From Thalassospira profundimaris (GTDB lineage: Bacteria; Pseudomonadota; Alphaproteobacteria; Rhodospirillales; Thalassospiraceae), in contig NZ_JPWI01000005.1 in the NCBI RefSeq assembly GCF_003326795.1, forward strand, positions 124,001 to 188,000: a stretch of 64,000 nucleotides of DNA. The letters run 5' to 3'. This document shows, piece after piece, positions 16,195-25,711 of the stretch. The notes under the pieces were generated by a model, which saw only the letters and a program-made list of their open reading frames with translations, was not told where the DNA came from and made no database searches. The position numbers and the translations under genes were made by a program. The stretch's first letter is position 1, and each line of letters opens with the position of its first letter.

Positions 16195-19035
16195 ATGAGT
16201 GTCGAATACAAGAAAACCGTTATCCTGCCCCAGACCGATTTCCCGATGCGGGCGGGTTTGCCAAAGATGGAGCCGACCCTGCTTGCGCAGTGGAAGGACG
16301 AGGACCTCTATGGCAAAATTCGCGGTATTTCGGCAGATCGTGAAATGTTCGTCCTGCATGATGGTCCTCCTTATGCGAACGGGCATCTGCATATTGGTCA
16401 CGCGCTGAACAAAATCCTGAAAGACGTCATCACCCGTTCCCAGCAAATGCTAGGCAAGAACGCTGTTTATGTTCCGGGTTGGGATTGCCACGGCCTTCCG
16501 ATTGAATGGAAGATCGAGGAACAGTATCGCGCCAAGGGCAAGAACAAGGACGATGTGCCAATCGCCGAATTCCGCAAGGAATGCCGCGAATTCGCCCAGA
16601 AATGGCTGGATGTCCAGCGCGAGGAATTCAAACGTCTTGGCGTGATGGGTGACTGGGACAATCCCTATGTCACCATGGATTACAAGGCAGAAGCCTCCAT
16701 CGCCCGTGAACTTGGCAAATTCCTGATGAACGGTTCGCTCTATATGGGCTCGAAGCCGGTCATGTGGTCAGTGGTTGAAAAAACTGCCCTTGCCGAGGCC
16801 GAGGTCGAATATCACGACCATACGTCCAAAACCATTTATGTGCGTTTCCCGGTCACCGCGACCAGCATCGAAGCGCTCAAAGACGCAACCATCGTCATCT
16901 GGACCACGACGCCTTGGACCATTCCGGGCAACCGTGCAATTTCCTATGGTGCGGAAATCGAATATGCGGTGATCGAGGTTACCGAAACCGCCGAGGAAGC
17001 ATGGGCCACCGTTGGCGAGAAGATGGCGGTTTGTACCGATCTTCTTGAAGACCTGTGCAAGAACGGTCGTATCACTGGTCACAAGGTTGTCGCGACCTTC
17101 AAGGGTTCGGAGCTTGAAGGCACGCTTTCGGCTCATCCGTTCCGTGGTCAGGGCTATGACTTTGATGTGCCGCTTCTGGCGGCTGACTATGTCACGACCG
17201 ATACCGGTACCGGTTTTGTCCATACCGCGCCGACCCATGGGCCGGACGATTACCAGACCGGTCTGAAATACGGTCTTGAAATCCCGGAAATGGTGGATGG
17301 TGACGGCGCCTATTACCCGACAGTTCCGATGTTTGCCGGCAAGCGCATCTATGATGAAAACGGCAAGGAATCCGATGCCAACGAAGCGGTTATCGCCAAG
17401 CTGGTCGAAGTTGGCGCATTGCTGTCGCGTGGGCGTCTCAAGCACTCCTATCCGTGCTCCTGGCGTTCCAAGGCGCCGATCATTTATCGCACCACCCCGC
17501 AGTGGTTCATTTCCATGCAGGATAACGACCTGCGTGAAAAGGCGCTCAAGGCGATTGATGAAACCCGCTTCGTGCCCGAAGCAGGACGTAACCGCCTGCA
17601 TTCCATGATCGCCAACCGTCCGGATTGGTGCGTCTCGCGTCAGCGCGCATGGGGCGTTCCGATCACGGTGTTCATTGACAAGAACACCCGTCAGCCGCTT
17701 CGCGATCAGGGCGTTCTCGACCGCGTCTACGAAGCCTTCTGTGCCGAGGGTGCCGATGCGTGGTTCACTCGTGATCCGCAGGAATTCCTTGGCGATAAAT
17801 ATGATGCGGCGAATTATGAACAGGTCACCGATGTTCTTGACGTCTGGTTTGATTCCGGTTCGACCCATGCCTTCGTGCTTGAAGAACGTCAGGATTTGAA
17901 ATGGCCGGCCGACCTTTATCTTGAAGGATCGGACCAGCATCGTGGCTGGTTCCACAGCTCGCTTCTGGAATCCTGTGGCACCCGTGGACGTGCACCATAC
18001 GAAGCCGTCCTGACCCATGGCTTTGTGCTTGATGGTGAAGGCCGCAAGATGTCGAAGTCACTTGGCAACGTCATTGCGCCGAATGACATCATCAACAAGC
18101 TTGGTGCCGATATCCTGCGTCTTTGGGTGGTCAGTTCCGACTATCATGATGATCTGCGCATCAGCCATGAAATCATCGAACGTCATTCCGACATCTATCG
18201 TCGCCTGCGCAATACGCTCCGCTTCCTGCTGGGCAACCTTGATGGTTTTGATGATGCCGAAAGGGTTGCGGATAACGAATTGCCGGAACTGGAACGCTGG
18301 GTCCTGCACCGTCTGAGCCACCTTGATGATATGGTGCGCAAGACGACTGCTGATTTCGACTTCCACACCATGTTCATCGAATTGCACAACTTCTGTGCGC
18401 TCGACATGTCGGCCTTCTATCTCGATATCCGCAAGGACGCGCTTTATTGCGACGCGCCAAGCAGCTTGCGCCGCCGTGCGGCCCGCACTGTTATGGATCG
18501 GGTGTTTGATTGTCTGGTGCGCTGGCTGGCACCGGTTCTGTGCTTTACCGCCGATGAAGCATGGCGTTCGCGCTATGGTGCGGAAAGTTCGGTCCATACC
18601 GAAACCTTCAACACGGTATCGGACGGCTGGAAAGACGAGGCACTGGCAGCGAAATGGGCGAAAATCCGCAAGCTGCGTCGCGTTGTAACCGGTGCGCTTG
18701 AACTTGAACGTGCGGAAAAACGCATTGGCGCAAGCCTTGATGCCGCACCAAAGGTTTATGCCACGGCTGAATATGTCGAAGCGCTTGATGGCCTTAATCT
18801 TGCCGAAATCGCCATTACATCTGACATCGAACTGATCACGGGTGATGCGCCGGATGGTGCCTATACCCTTGATGATGTTGCAGGTGTTGGTGTGGTATCG
18901 GCACTGGCAGAGGGTGAAAAATGCGAACGTTGCTGGCAGACCCTGCCGGAAGTCGGCAGCCATGCCGCGCATAAAACCGTCTGCAACCGTTGTGCAGATG
19001 CCGTTGATGAAATGGGAATTGCCGCAGCCGAATAA
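16195..19035 (+). CDS. ileS: Isoleucyl-tRNA synthetase
   Basis: A 946-residue class Ia synthetase. HIGH sits at residues 66-69 (GHLHIGHALN), KMSKS near 618 (GRKMSKSLGN), the WDCHGLPIEWK block follows HIGH, and the editing domain contains TTTPWTIPGN and GTGFVHTAPTHG. The C-terminal zinc finger is CERCWQ...CNRCAD. Length and layout match the bacterial IleS that couples isoleucine to tRNA-Ile and edits valine. It lies between ribF and lspA. Confidence 0.98.
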   Translation: MSVEYKKTVILPQTDFPMRAGLPKMEPTLLAQWKDEDLYGKIRGISADREMFVLHDGPPYANGHLHIGHALNKILKDVITRSQQMLGKNAVYVPGWDCHGLPIEWKIEEQYRAKGKNKDDVPIAEFRKECREFAQKWLDVQREEFKRLGVMGDWDNPYVTMDYKAEASIARELGKFLMNGSLYMGSKPVMWSVVEKTALAEAEVEYHDHTSKTIYVRFPVTATSIEALKDATIVIWTTTPWTIPGNRAISYGAEIEYAVIEVTETAEEAWATVGEKMAVCTDLLEDLCKNGRITGHKVVATFKGSELEGTLSAHPFRGQGYDFDVPLLAADYVTTDTGTGFVHTAPTHGPDDYQTGLKYGLEIPEMVDGDGAYYPTVPMFAGKRIYDENGKESDANEAVIAKLVEVGALLSRGRLKHSYPCSWRSKAPIIYRTTPQWFISMQDNDLREKALKAIDETRFVPEAGRNRLHSMIANRPDWCVSRQRAWGVPITVFIDKNTRQPLRDQGVLDRVYEAFCAEGADAWFTRDPQEFLGDKYDAANYEQVTDVLDVWFDSGSTHAFVLEERQDLKWPADLYLEGSDQHRGWFHSSLLESCGTRGRAPYEAVLTHGFVLDGEGRKMSKSLGNVIAPNDIINKLGADILRLWVVSSDYHDDLRISHEIIERHSDIYRRLRNTLRFLLGNLDGFDDAERVADNELPELERWVLHRLSHLDDMVRKTTADFDFHTMFIELHNFCALDMSAFYLDIRKDALYCDAPSSLRRRAARTVMDRVFDCLVRWLAPVLCFTADEAWRSRYGAESSVHTETFNTVSDGWKDEALAAKWAKIRKLRRVVTGALELERAEKRIGASLDAAPKVYATAEYVEALDGLNLAEIAITSDIELITGDAPDGAYTLDDVAGVGVVSALAEGEKCERCWQTLPEVGSHAAHKTVCNRCADAVDEMGIAAAE

Positions 19036-19103
19036 GGCGTGCGGTTGCGGTATCAGACCTGCGATCTTGCAGGGCTGATACCGGCAAGTCAGAAAGAGTA
19101 TCG

Positions 19104-19577
19104 ATGAAACATCGCGCCTTTGTGTTTGGTCTGATCGTCATTGCAATCGTTTTTGGTGTCGACCAGTGGACCAAGGCCCTTGCGATTGACGGCTTGTCCA
19201 ATCCGTTTCGGGTGATTGAAGTCACACCCTTCATGAACTTTGTTCTGGCCTGGAATCCCGGCGTGTCCTTTGGCCTGTTTCAGGGGCAGGCACCGTGGGT
19301 GATGATCGCGGTGACGGCTGCGATTACCATCGGCTTTGGCGTCTGGATGTGGCGGACGCGCGATTCCATGTTGCGTCTTGCGCTGGCTCTGATTGTCGGG
19401 GGGGCAATTGGCAACCTTGTTGATCGCCTGCGTCACGGGGCTGTGACCGACTTTATTGATCTTCATGTCGCGGGTTATCACTGGCCGGTATTCAATATTG
19501 CAGACAGTGCAATTACGGTTGGTGCCGCGCTACTGTTGATCGATTCCCTTTTTGGCGGTAAAAAATCTGCCAGATGA
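19104..19577 (+). CDS. lspA: Lipoprotein signal peptidase (signal peptidase II)
   Basis: A 157-residue membrane protein with four transmembrane helices. The family blocks DQWTKAL, NPGVSFG, GGAIGNLVDRL, VTDFIDL and FNIADSAI are present, with catalytic aspartates at about D116 and D134. It cleaves prolipoproteins at the lipobox in the inner membrane. It follows ileS and directly precedes a predicted lipoprotein gene, which would be one of its substrates. Confidence 0.97.
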   Translation: MKHRAFVFGLIVIAIVFGVDQWTKALAIDGLSNPFRVIEVTPFMNFVLAWNPGVSFGLFQGQAPWVMIAVTAAITIGFGVWMWRTRDSMLRLALALIVGGAIGNLVDRLRHGAVTDFIDLHVAGYHWPVFNIADSAITVGAALLLIDSLFGGKKSAR

Positions 19578-19628
19578 ATTTTTGGCCGGGTGACATGATC
19601 CCGGTTGCGGAGTGGTAAAGAGGCACAA

Positions 19629-20210
19629 ATGGCCCGGAAGCTTACGACCAGTATTTTCAGAATTGCGCTGCTTGGCGGACTTGCACTTGGGGTTTCCGGT
19701 TGTGAATCAACCCGTGAGACCTTTGGTTTGAACAAGCAGTCCCCGGACGAGTTTGCCGTGGTCTCGCGTGCGCCGCTCAGCCTGCCGCCTGATTTCACCA
19801 TGCGTGTGCCCGACCCGGGTGCACCGCGTCCGCAGACCGGTTCGACCACCGATCAGGCGCGCCGCATTCTGGTTGGCGATGACCCGACCAAGGTCAAACG
19901 TGACATCACCAGCGGCACGGCAAGCAAGGGGCAGGTCGCCCTTCTTTCCGCATCCGGTGCGCAATATGCCGATCCGGAAATCCGTTCGACGGTGGATCGT
20001 GAAACATCGATCTTCATCAGTGAAAGCGAAAGCATCGTTGATGATCTGCTGTTCTGGCAGGAAAAACAGGATCCGAACTCCGTCGTTGATCCGACGGCCG
20101 AGGCCAAGCGTATTCGCGATCAGCAGGCTCTTGGCGACAGTGTTTCGGGCGGTGGCAACACCCCGGTTATCGAACGCAAACAGAAAGGCTGGCTCGAAGA
20201 CATTTTCTGA
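19629..20210 (+). CDS. DUF3035 lipoprotein
   Basis: A 193-residue lipoprotein: basic N-terminus, hydrophobic stretch and a lipobox ending LGVSGC with the lipidated cysteine at residue 25. The mature part contains LPPDFTMRVPDPGAPRPQ, typical of the DUF3035 family in alphaproteobacteria, and ends in a conserved aromatic segment (KGWLEDIF). The function is not established; an outer-membrane role is inferred from the family's frequent position beside lspA and M16 peptidases, as here. The ATG at 19629 follows AAAGAGG. A strong terminator hairpin lies downstream at 20258. Confidence 0.85.
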   Translation: MARKLTTSIFRIALLGGLALGVSGCESTRETFGLNKQSPDEFAVVSRAPLSLPPDFTMRVPDPGAPRPQTGSTTDQARRILVGDDPTKVKRDITSGTASKGQVALLSASGAQYADPEIRSTVDRETSIFISESESIVDDLLFWQEKQDPNSVVDPTAEAKRIRDQQALGDSVSGGGNTPVIERKQKGWLEDIF

Positions 20211-20257
20211 TCTGACAGCACGCTTTGATGCGATACACGACAATGTGATGACGAAAG

Positions 20258-20290
20258 ACAAGGGCGCGGATATTTCGCGCCCTTGTTCTG
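20258..20290 (+). terminator. Terminator-type hairpin after the DUF3035 gene
   Basis: ACAAGGGCGCG (20258-20268) pairs perfectly with CGCGCCCTTGT (20276-20286) around a seven-base loop, followed by TCTGT. The stem is very strong, but the T run is short. Confidence 0.65.
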
Positions 20291-20348
20291 TCATATTCGC
20301 TACTTAAGAAATCCGGGATGAACGCCTGATATGGAATGGGATGACGTA

Positions 20349-21773
20349 ATGAGAATTCCAAGACTTTCTGTAATCTCGATGCGTGAACGCACTGTTGCCA
20401 GTTTGCTGGCGATGGTCATGGTGGCATTGATCCCGAACATTTCCTTTGCGGCGGTTTTCAGCCCGCAGACAGCAACCCTTGATAACGGGATGCAGGTGGT
20501 GCTGGTGGAAAATCACCGTGCGCCGGTTGTTACCCAGATGGTCTGGTACAAGGTCGGCTCGGCTGACGAACCGGTCGGTGTTTCCGGGATTGCCCATTTT
20601 CTTGAACATCTGATGTTCAAGGGGACCAGGGATATTGCACCGGGTGACTTTTCCAAGATCGTTGCGCGCAATGGCGGTAATGACAATGCCTTCACCACCT
20701 GGGACTATACCGGCTATTTCCAGAATATCGCCCGCGACCGTCTTGACCTGGTGATGAAGATGGAAGCCGACCGCATGACCAATCTTCAGCTGTCTGACGA
20801 TGTGGTTCTGCCCGAACGCGACGTCATCATCGAAGAACGCAGATCAAGGATTGAAAACAATCCCGGTGCGCTTCTGGGGGAACAGATGCGCGCAAGCCTC
20901 TATATGGCCCATCCCTATGGCCGGTCGATCATTGGCTGGATGCACGAGATGGAGCAACTTTCGACGGAAGACGCGCTTGATTTCTATCGCAAATGGTACG
21001 CGCCCAATAACGCCATTCTGGTGGTGGCTGGCGACATTACGATGGATGAACTTCTGCCGATGGCACAAAAATATTACGGCGTGATTCCGCGCGGTGATGT
21101 TCTGACGCGCAACCGGGTCAAGGAACCGGTGCAGCATGCCCCGCGCAAGGTCACCATGCATGACCCGCGTGTCGGGCAGGCCTCCATGTCGCGCTATTAC
21201 CTGGCCCCGTCCTATCACAGTGAAAATGCCGCTGATGCCGTCCCGCTTGAAGTGCTGAGCGAGATTATCGGATCAGGCACCACCAGCCGCTTCTTCAAAT
21301 CGCTTGTGGTCGATCAGGGCATCGCGACCAGTGTCGGGACATTCTATGACCCGGTCGCGGTTGATCTGGCAAGTTTCGGTGTCTATGGCGTGCCGCGTGA
21401 TGATGTGCAGCTGGCTGATCTTGAAAAGGCGATTGATGACCAGATCGCCGATGTCGTCGCCAATGGCGTGACCGAGGACGAACTTGAACGCGCCAAGCAG
21501 AAACTTCTGGATAGTGCGGTCTTCGCCCGTGATTCCCTGTCGGCAGGGGCGCGTGTCCTTGGCAAGTCGCTTGCGGTTGGATTGACCGTGGATCAGGTCG
21601 AAAGCTGGCCGGATCGGGTTTCGGCGGTGACGGTTGAACAGGTCAACGAAGCTGCCAAGCGCGTCTTTAATGACAAGAAATCTGTGACCGGCTGGCTGAT
21701 GCCGCCAAAAGACGGTCCGGTAACAGGCCGTGGTCCGGCACTGCCCATTGATTCCGGCGCGGGAGTACATTGA
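20349..21773 (+). CDS. M16 zinc metallopeptidase, catalytic-type subunit
   Basis: A 474-residue exported protein with a signal peptide ending ISFAAVF. The inverted zinc motif HFLEH is present in GIAHFLEHLMFKGT, with the second glutamate supplied by the EERRSRIEN region, so the zinc site looks complete. The C-terminal half lacks the conserved arginine/tyrosine pair seen in the following gene. The likely role is periplasmic degradation of peptides as one half of a PqqL/YmxG-like pair. An ATG at 20331 would add six acidic residues before the signal peptide, so 20349 is preferred. The stop is one base before the next start. Confidence 0.88.
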   Translation: MRIPRLSVISMRERTVASLLAMVMVALIPNISFAAVFSPQTATLDNGMQVVLVENHRAPVVTQMVWYKVGSADEPVGVSGIAHFLEHLMFKGTRDIAPGDFSKIVARNGGNDNAFTTWDYTGYFQNIARDRLDLVMKMEADRMTNLQLSDDVVLPERDVIIEERRSRIENNPGALLGEQMRASLYMAHPYGRSIIGWMHEMEQLSTEDALDFYRKWYAPNNAILVVAGDITMDELLPMAQKYYGVIPRGDVLTRNRVKEPVQHAPRKVTMHDPRVGQASMSRYYLAPSYHSENAADAVPLEVLSEIIGSGTTSRFFKSLVVDQGIATSVGTFYDPVAVDLASFGVYGVPRDDVQLADLEKAIDDQIADVVANGVTEDELERAKQKLLDSAVFARDSLSAGARVLGKSLAVGLTVDQVESWPDRVSAVTVEQVNEAAKRVFNDKKSVTGWLMPPKDGPVTGRGPALPIDSGAGVH

Positions 21774-21774
21774 T

Positions 21775-23106
21775 ATGAACCAGCTTATGAAACAGGTTGC
21801 CGGGATTGCCTTTGCCTCGATAGCCGTATTTGGCATGAGCACGGCCGCGCAGGCGGTCGAGGTCAAGGAAGTGATTTCGGATGGTGGCATTCGGGCCTGG
21901 CTGATCGAAGATCACATGAACCCGCTGATGACCATGGATATCGCCTTTACCGGTGCAGGGGCTGCGACCGATCCGATCAACAAGCTTGGACTTGCCAATA
22001 TGGTATCGGGTCTGATTGATGAAGGTGCGGGTGCCATGGACAGCCAGACCTTCCGCGGTGAAATGGAAAACCGGTCAATCAGCTTGTCCTTTGATGCTGG
22101 TCGCGATGATTTTGCCGGTTCGCTGACCACATTGACCCGAGAACGCGATACGGCGATTGATCTTCTGCGTCTGGCTCTGTCCGAGCCACGCTTTGATGAT
22201 GAGGCGGTCGAACGCATCCGGTCCCAGATTATCGCGGGCCTTAAACGGGCGGAAAATGATCCGGGTGATATTGCCAGCCGGACCTTTTTCAAATCGATCT
22301 TTGGCGATCATCCCTATGCCCGTCCGGTATCGGGAACCTTTGAAACGGTTGCCGGTCTGAATGCCAATGATTTCCGTTCCTTTGTCGGGCGTGCCTTTGC
22401 CAAGGACAATCTGATCATTGGTGTTGCCGGTGATATCACCGCGGAGGAACTTGGTCCCCTTCTTGACGAGGCATTTGGCAGCCTGCCCGATCATAGCGAT
22501 CTTCCGAAGATTGCCGATGTGACGCCGAAGTTCGGTGCTGTTGACGTCATTGATCAGGATATCCCGCAAAGTCAGGCGGTCTGGGGCCAGAAAGGCATTG
22601 CGCGCAAGGATCCTGATTTCTATGCCGCCTATGTCATGAACTATATTCTTGGCGGTGGCGGTTTTTCATCGCGCCTGACCGAGGAAGTTCGTGAAAAGCG
22701 TGGTCTGGCCTATGGTGTCTATAGCTACCTTGCCGATCTGGATCATGCGCAAATGATGATGGGCGGGGTTGCCACGCGCAATGACGCGATTGGTCAAAGC
22801 CTGTCTCTGATCAGTGCCGAATGGACCAAGATGAAGGAAAAGGGTGTGTCGCAGGAAGAACTCGACAACGCCAAATCCTATCTGACCGGGGCCTTTCCGC
22901 TGCGCTTTACCAGTCTTGGCAATCTTTCGGGCATGCTGGTCGGCATGCAGAAAGAAGACCTTGGCATGGATTTCCTTGATCGCCGCAACAGCCTTGTGGA
23001 TGCCGTTACCCTTGATGACGTCAACCGCGTTGCCGCCGAACTGATGGATCCGGCCAATGTGACGGTCACGGTGGTCGGCAAGCCGGAAGGCAAGCTGGCC
23101 TTCTGA
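21775..23106 (+). CDS. M16 family protein, non-catalytic substrate-binding-type subunit
   Basis: A 443-residue exported protein (signal peptide ending AAQAVEV). It has the M16 fold but no HxxEH: the helix reads LANMVSGLIDEGAG at that place. It does keep the C-terminal block FSSRLTEEVREKRGLAYGVYSY, which contains the R/Y pair that holds the substrate backbone. It is translationally coupled to the preceding M16 gene, with one base between stop and start. The two therefore look like complementary halves of a heterodimer, as in mitochondrial processing peptidase alpha/beta. Confidence 0.88.
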   Translation: MNQLMKQVAGIAFASIAVFGMSTAAQAVEVKEVISDGGIRAWLIEDHMNPLMTMDIAFTGAGAATDPINKLGLANMVSGLIDEGAGAMDSQTFRGEMENRSISLSFDAGRDDFAGSLTTLTRERDTAIDLLRLALSEPRFDDEAVERIRSQIIAGLKRAENDPGDIASRTFFKSIFGDHPYARPVSGTFETVAGLNANDFRSFVGRAFAKDNLIIGVAGDITAEELGPLLDEAFGSLPDHSDLPKIADVTPKFGAVDVIDQDIPQSQAVWGQKGIARKDPDFYAAYVMNYILGGGGFSSRLTEEVREKRGLAYGVYSYLADLDHAQMMMGGVATRNDAIGQSLSLISAEWTKMKEKGVSQEELDNAKSYLTGAFPLRFTSLGNLSGMLVGMQKEDLGMDFLDRRNSLVDAVTLDDVNRVAAELMDPANVTVTVVGKPEGKLAF

Positions 23107-23130
23107 TCTTGTTTGGCCGGATTAAAAATT

Positions 23131-23170
23131 ACAAAGCGCGGTGAAAGACATTTCGCCGCGCTTTGTGCTT
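23131..23170 (+). terminator. Hairpin terminator between the M16 pair and mutL
   Basis: ACAAAGCGCGG (23131-23141) pairs with CCGCGCTTTGT (23156-23166), and an inner GAAA/TTTC extends the stem. Only a short T-containing tail follows. Confidence 0.6.
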
Positions 23171-23225
23171 TGATAGGTTCATCCGAACCAAGACAACCCA
23201 TCCGAACATCGCGAGCATTGCCTTC

Positions 23226-25187
23226 ATGACCCTGCGCGTCCTGCCCCAGAACCTGATCAACCAGATTGCCGCCGGTGAGGTGGTCGAACGCCCGGCTGCG
23301 GCGCTCAAGGAGCTGGTTGAAAATGCGCTGGATGCGGGGGCGACACGGGTTGACGTCAATCTGCGCGATGGCGGGCGGACGCTTTTGTCGATCACCGATG
23401 ACGGCAAGGGCATGACACCCGAGGAATTGTCGCTTGCGGTGGAACGGCATGCGACCTCCAAGCTGCCTGACGACGATCTGTTCAATATCGGTTTCATGGG
23501 TTTTCGCGGCGAAGCATTGCCGTCCATCGGGTCGGTGTCGCGCATGCGTCTGACCAGCCGGGTGCGCGGGGCGGAAAATGCATGGTCATTGACGATTGAA
23601 GGCGGGGCGAAGGGCGAACCGGAACCGGCCGCCCATCCGTTCGGAACCCGGGTAGAAGTCCGCGATCTTTTCTATGCCACCCCGGCCCGGTTGAAGTTCC
23701 TTAAAACCGCGCGCACCGAACAGATGTATGCGCGCGAAATCATGGACCGGCTTGCCATGGCGCGGCCCGATGTCGGCTTTACCCTGACCGGGGATGGCAA
23801 CAAGTCGATCCTGAATTACCCGGCCTGTGAAGGCGATCTGTTTGATGCGCGCCTCAAACGTCTTGGTGCGGTGATGGGCCGCGAGTTTCAGGAAAACGCC
23901 CTTCAGATCGAAGCCGAACGCGAAGGCATCCGCCTGACCGGCTATGCCGGGGTGCCGACACTCAATCGCGGCAATGCCCAGATGCAGTTCATGTTTGTCA
24001 ATGGCCGCCCGGTCAAGGATCGGCTGTTGCAAGGCGCGGTGCGTGGCGCCTATCAGGATTTCCTGGCACGTGATCGTCACCCGTTGCTTGCCCTGTTCTT
24101 TGAACTGTCGCCACGCGATGTCGATGTCAACGTCCATCCCGGCAAGACCGAGGTGCGGTTCCGCGATCCGGGGCTGGTGCGTGGGCTGATTGTCGGGGCG
24201 CTGAAACATGCATTGGCGGGTGCCGGGCACCGGGCCTCAACCACGGTTGCCGATATGGCACTCGGCGCTGTTCGCCGCGAAGGTGAGGGACCCTCACTTC
24301 CGTATGGTGGGGGCCCGCGCAGTGGTGGTGGCAGTGGTTTTAACATTGGCCAGTATCAGCCAGGTATCCCGGGTCACGCGGCAATTGAACGCAATTATGC
24401 CGCACAGGCCCCGATGGGATCGCAGTCGGGCTATGGCGGTCTGTTTGATCGCGGGCGTGACTTTGCCGGGACGCCCTCAGGCACATCTGGCCCATCCGGG
24501 GAAGGCGGCTTTGCCGCTGCGGCGGCTGCGGCCCTGTCAGGTGGCTATGATGCGGCGGCACCGTCGGCACGGATTGATAATATCGCTGATGAAGGCAAGT
24601 TTGTTGATCATCCGCTGGGGGCGGCACGCGGGCAGGTCCACGCCAACTATATCATCGCCCAGACCCGAGACGGTCTTGTCATTGTCGATCAGCATGCAGC
24701 ACATGAACGCATCGTCTATGAACGCATGAAGGCCGATCTTGCCGCCAGCGGGGTCAAGCGTCAGGGATTATTGTTGCCCGAGGTCGTCGAACTGGACGAG
24801 GCATCTGCCGATCGCATCGCAGATCGCGCCGAAGAATTCGAAGAGCTGGGTCTTGTCATCGAACCGTTTGGACCCGGCGCGATTGTTGTGCGCGAAGTTC
24901 CCGCCATGCTGGGCAAGGTGGATGTTGGTGCCCTGATCCGCGATATGGCCGACGAGATTGCCGAGCTTGGTCAGGGCATGGCGCTTAAGGACCGGCTGAT
25001 GTATGTCTGCGCCACCATGGCCTGTCATGGGTCGGTGCGTTCGGGCCGCAAGCTGAATGCCGATGAAATGAATGCCCTGTTGCGTCAGATGGAAGCCACC
25101 CCGCATTCCGGTCAGTGCAACCATGGTCGGCCGACCTATGTCGAACTGAAGCTAAATGACATCGAAAAGATGTTCGGGCGCAGGTAG
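23226..25187 (+). CDS. mutL: DNA mismatch repair protein MutL, endonuclease type
   Basis: A 653-residue protein. The N-terminal GHKL ATPase shows [17 protein letters not shown] and [14 protein letters not shown] Gly/Ala-rich flexible linker follows (about 345-465). The C-terminal dimerisation domain carries [12 protein letters not shown], which fits the DQHA(x)2E(x)4E nicking-endonuclease motif, together with ACHGSVRSG and CNHGRPT. This is the MutL type of organisms without MutH, where MutL itself nicks the strand. The ATG at 23226 (MTLRVLPQN) matches the family start; upstream residues do not. Confidence 0.96.
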   Translation: MTLRVLPQNLINQIAAGEVVERPAAALKELVENALDAGATRVDVNLRDGGRTLLSITDDGKGMTPEELSLAVERHATSKLPDDDLFNIGFMGFRGEALPSIGSVSRMRLTSRVRGAENAWSLTIEGGAKGEPEPAAHPFGTRVEVRDLFYATPARLKFLKTARTEQMYAREIMDRLAMARPDVGFTLTGDGNKSILNYPACEGDLFDARLKRLGAVMGREFQENALQIEAEREGIRLTGYAGVPTLNRGNAQMQFMFVNGRPVKDRLLQGAVRGAYQDFLARDRHPLLALFFELSPRDVDVNVHPGKTEVRFRDPGLVRGLIVGALKHALAGAGHRASTTVADMALGAVRREGEGPSLPYGGGPRSGGGSGFNIGQYQPGIPGHAAIERNYAAQAPMGSQSGYGGLFDRGRDFAGTPSGTSGPSGEGGFAAAAAAALSGGYDAAAPSARIDNIADEGKFVDHPLGAARGQVHANYIIAQTRDGLVIVDQHAAHERIVYERMKADLAASGVKRQGLLLPEVVELDEASADRIADRAEEFEELGLVIEPFGPGAIVVREVPAMLGKVDVGALIRDMADEIAELGQGMALKDRLMYVCATMACHGSVRSGRKLNADEMNALLRQMEATPHSGQCNHGRPTYVELKLNDIEKMFGRR

Positions 25188-25195
25188 GGAAGCAG

Positions 25196-25711
25196 ATGGC
25201 TGGTATCACGCTTCATATCGCCACCCCCGATGATGCACCCGCAGTGAGCGCCTTGTTTGCGCGCTCCTATTCGGCGCTTCTGGTCGATGACTATGCGCTG
25301 GAAGTCCTTGAACGCGGGATGACCTTTCTGGCAAAGGCCAACCCGGATCTTCTGGCGTCCGGGACCTATTATCTGGCCAAGACCGAAACCGGCGATGTCG
25401 TTGGAGCCGGGGGCTGGACGGCAGTGCGACCGGGCAGCAAGGACGGTGATGTTCAATCAGGGCTGGCCCATGTTCGGCATTTCGCGGTCGATCCGGCATA
25501 TGCCCGCAAGGGTATCGCCAGTATGCTGTTTGATCGGTGCGTGCGTGATGCCAAGGCGTCTGAGAATGTCACACGTTTTGAATGCTATTCCACACTTTCG
25601 GCCAGACGGTTTTATGAATCGCGAGGTTTTCGGGTGATTGGCGATTTCGCAGCACCCTTTGCCCCGGATTTCGCCTTTCCGAGCCTGCATATGGTTTGCG
25701 ACCTTGATTAA
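25196..25711 (+). CDS. GNAT family N-acetyltransferase
   Basis: A 171-residue single GNAT domain. The acetyl-CoA loop is visible in VRHFAVDPAYARKGIASMLFDRC (motif A, R-x-x-G-x-A), and the final strand region in SARRFYESRGFRVIGD. The acceptor substrate cannot be told. It starts nine bases after mutL and is probably co-transcribed with it. Its last four bases overlap the end of the convergent pentapeptide-repeat gene. Confidence 0.85.
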   Translation: MAGITLHIATPDDAPAVSALFARSYSALLVDDYALEVLERGMTFLAKANPDLLASGTYYLAKTETGDVVGAGGWTAVRPGSKDGDVQSGLAHVRHFAVDPAYARKGIASMLFDRCVRDAKASENVTRFECYSTLSARRFYESRGFRVIGDFAAPFAPDFAFPSLHMVCDLD

